Shown: piece after piece, positions 63,748-64,000 of the stretch
How the letters are laid out: every line of letters starts with the position of its first letter
Numbering within the stretch: the stretch's first letter is position 1
Assembly: GCF_000204925.1 (NCBI RefSeq)
Contig: NC_015435.1
Coordinates: forward strand, 1,629,160 to 1,693,159
Reading direction: 5' to 3'
DNA length: 64,000 nt
DNA from: Metallosphaera cuprina Ar-4
GTDB taxonomy: Archaea > Thermoproteota > Thermoprotei_A > Sulfolobales > Sulfolobaceae
Position numbers and translations under genes: made by a program
Notes under the pieces: generated by a model
What the model was told of the DNA's origin: nothing
The model's database searches: none
Seen by the model: the letters and a program-made list of their open reading frames with translations, nothing else

Positions 63748-64000
63748 AAGAAAATAGTGATACGGCCAAGTTAATGTGATTTACCTCGTTCGATTCCACT
63801 GCCCTCCTCAGGTTTTCGAACATGGGTGAGAAGATCTTTTTAATCATAGACCTCGTCATGGCGTCAAGAACCTCTTTGGTCTTCGGATCCTCAGTTTCTA
63901 ATACTCTCAACGCTCTAGTAACCTCGGACTCCCTTATCTGCTCCACTTTAGACATGAAGGAGGAAACGAAATTATCATAGATGATGTCTAAGCAATCTTT
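63656..64000 (-). CDS. hemA: Glutamyl-tRNA reductase, C-terminal part (cut by window edge)
   Basis: An open frame enters from the window edge and ends at 63656. The visible ~114 residues, including [13 protein letters not shown] and [23 protein letters not shown], form the C-terminal dimerisation helices of HemA: the RxxEL-like region followed by the (S/T)xxxxxKxxxxPxxxLR pattern. HemA reduces Glu-tRNA(Glu) to glutamate-1-semialdehyde and is the first step of the pathway completed by the following genes. An ATG at 63955 is internal. Confidence 0.85.
   Translation of the reverse strand, partial: KDCLDIIYDNFVSSFMSKVEQIRESEVTRALRVLETEDPKTKEVLDAMTRSMIKKIFSPMFENLRRAVESNEVNHINLAVSLFSYGGISEDKAKEVKAEQEHKGFSGRNEVNGR

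Noticed and set aside
1-64000. CRISPR arrays, intact insertion sequences, rRNA genes, replication origin
   Set aside because: No regularly spaced repeats, no intact transposase or terminal inverted repeats, no rRNA-like blocks and no Cdc6/Orc gene or ORB-like repeat cluster were seen.

Overview
The window is a gene-dense, moderately AT-rich chromosomal segment of a thermoacidophilic archaeon of the order Sulfolobales. Support comes from archaeal-type S-adenosylmethionine synthetase, RIO2 kinase with a DUF460 protein, Lsm protein, two TmcA-type cytidine acetyltransferases, an Agl3-like UDP-sulfoquinovose synthase, hexulose-phosphate synthase/isomerase and a compact hem operon. Many genes carry a TATA box 24-29 bases upstream of the start codon, which indicates leaderless transcripts. 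I see no rRNA, CRISPR array or intact mobile element. The genus cannot be fixed from sequence alone.

Region 1 (1-17.6 kb) is an acyl-CoA and propionate metabolism island. On the minus strand lies a 2-methylcitrate cycle cluster (prpD-prpB-CBS protein-prpC, the last cut by the window edge). Behind it is an aminotransferase, acyl-CoA dehydrogenase and molybdenum-hydroxylase large-subunit operon. On the plus strand are two more acyl-CoA dehydrogenases, then two thiolase-fold proteins, two DUF35 zinc-ribbon/OB proteins, an acyl-CoA synthetase and an HxlR-type regulator. Two hotdog thioesterases lie on the minus strand. The two thiolase-fold proteins lack the Cys/His/His residues of real thiolases, and the two DUF35 genes share a perfect 101-bp repeat. 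This is the most unusual part of the window.

Region 2 (18-37 kb) is mixed: small membrane proteins, a predicted metallopeptidase, pirin, transporters (two MFS, one APC, one ABC-2 exporter), a 2-hydroxyacid dehydrogenase with an operator-like dyad, a universal stress protein, a Cys-containing MinD/ParA-like ATPase beside a heme-A-synthase-like membrane protein, two tmcA paralogues, MazG and a gamma-glutamyltransferase-like protein.

Region 3 (37-55.5 kb) holds housekeeping and cell-surface genes: HtpX, the agl3/nucleotidyltransferase/CBS/flippase group for N-glycan precursor synthesis, a DhnA-type aldolase, 6-phospho-3-hexuloisomerase, tRNA-Val(CAC), a MinD-like ATPase, rio2-DUF460, SAM synthetase, Lsm, an ArsR-like regulator, CTP synthase, 3-hexulose-6-phosphate synthase, and a phosphohexomutase with a Trm112-like protein.

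Region 4 (55.6-64 kb) is one tightly overlapping minus-strand operon: hemA (partial)-hemB-hemL-hemC-hemD, a small unknown protein, a type I phosphodiesterase-like protein, and two FAD oxidoreductase subunits resembling the sarcosine oxidase/dye-linked proline dehydrogenase group.
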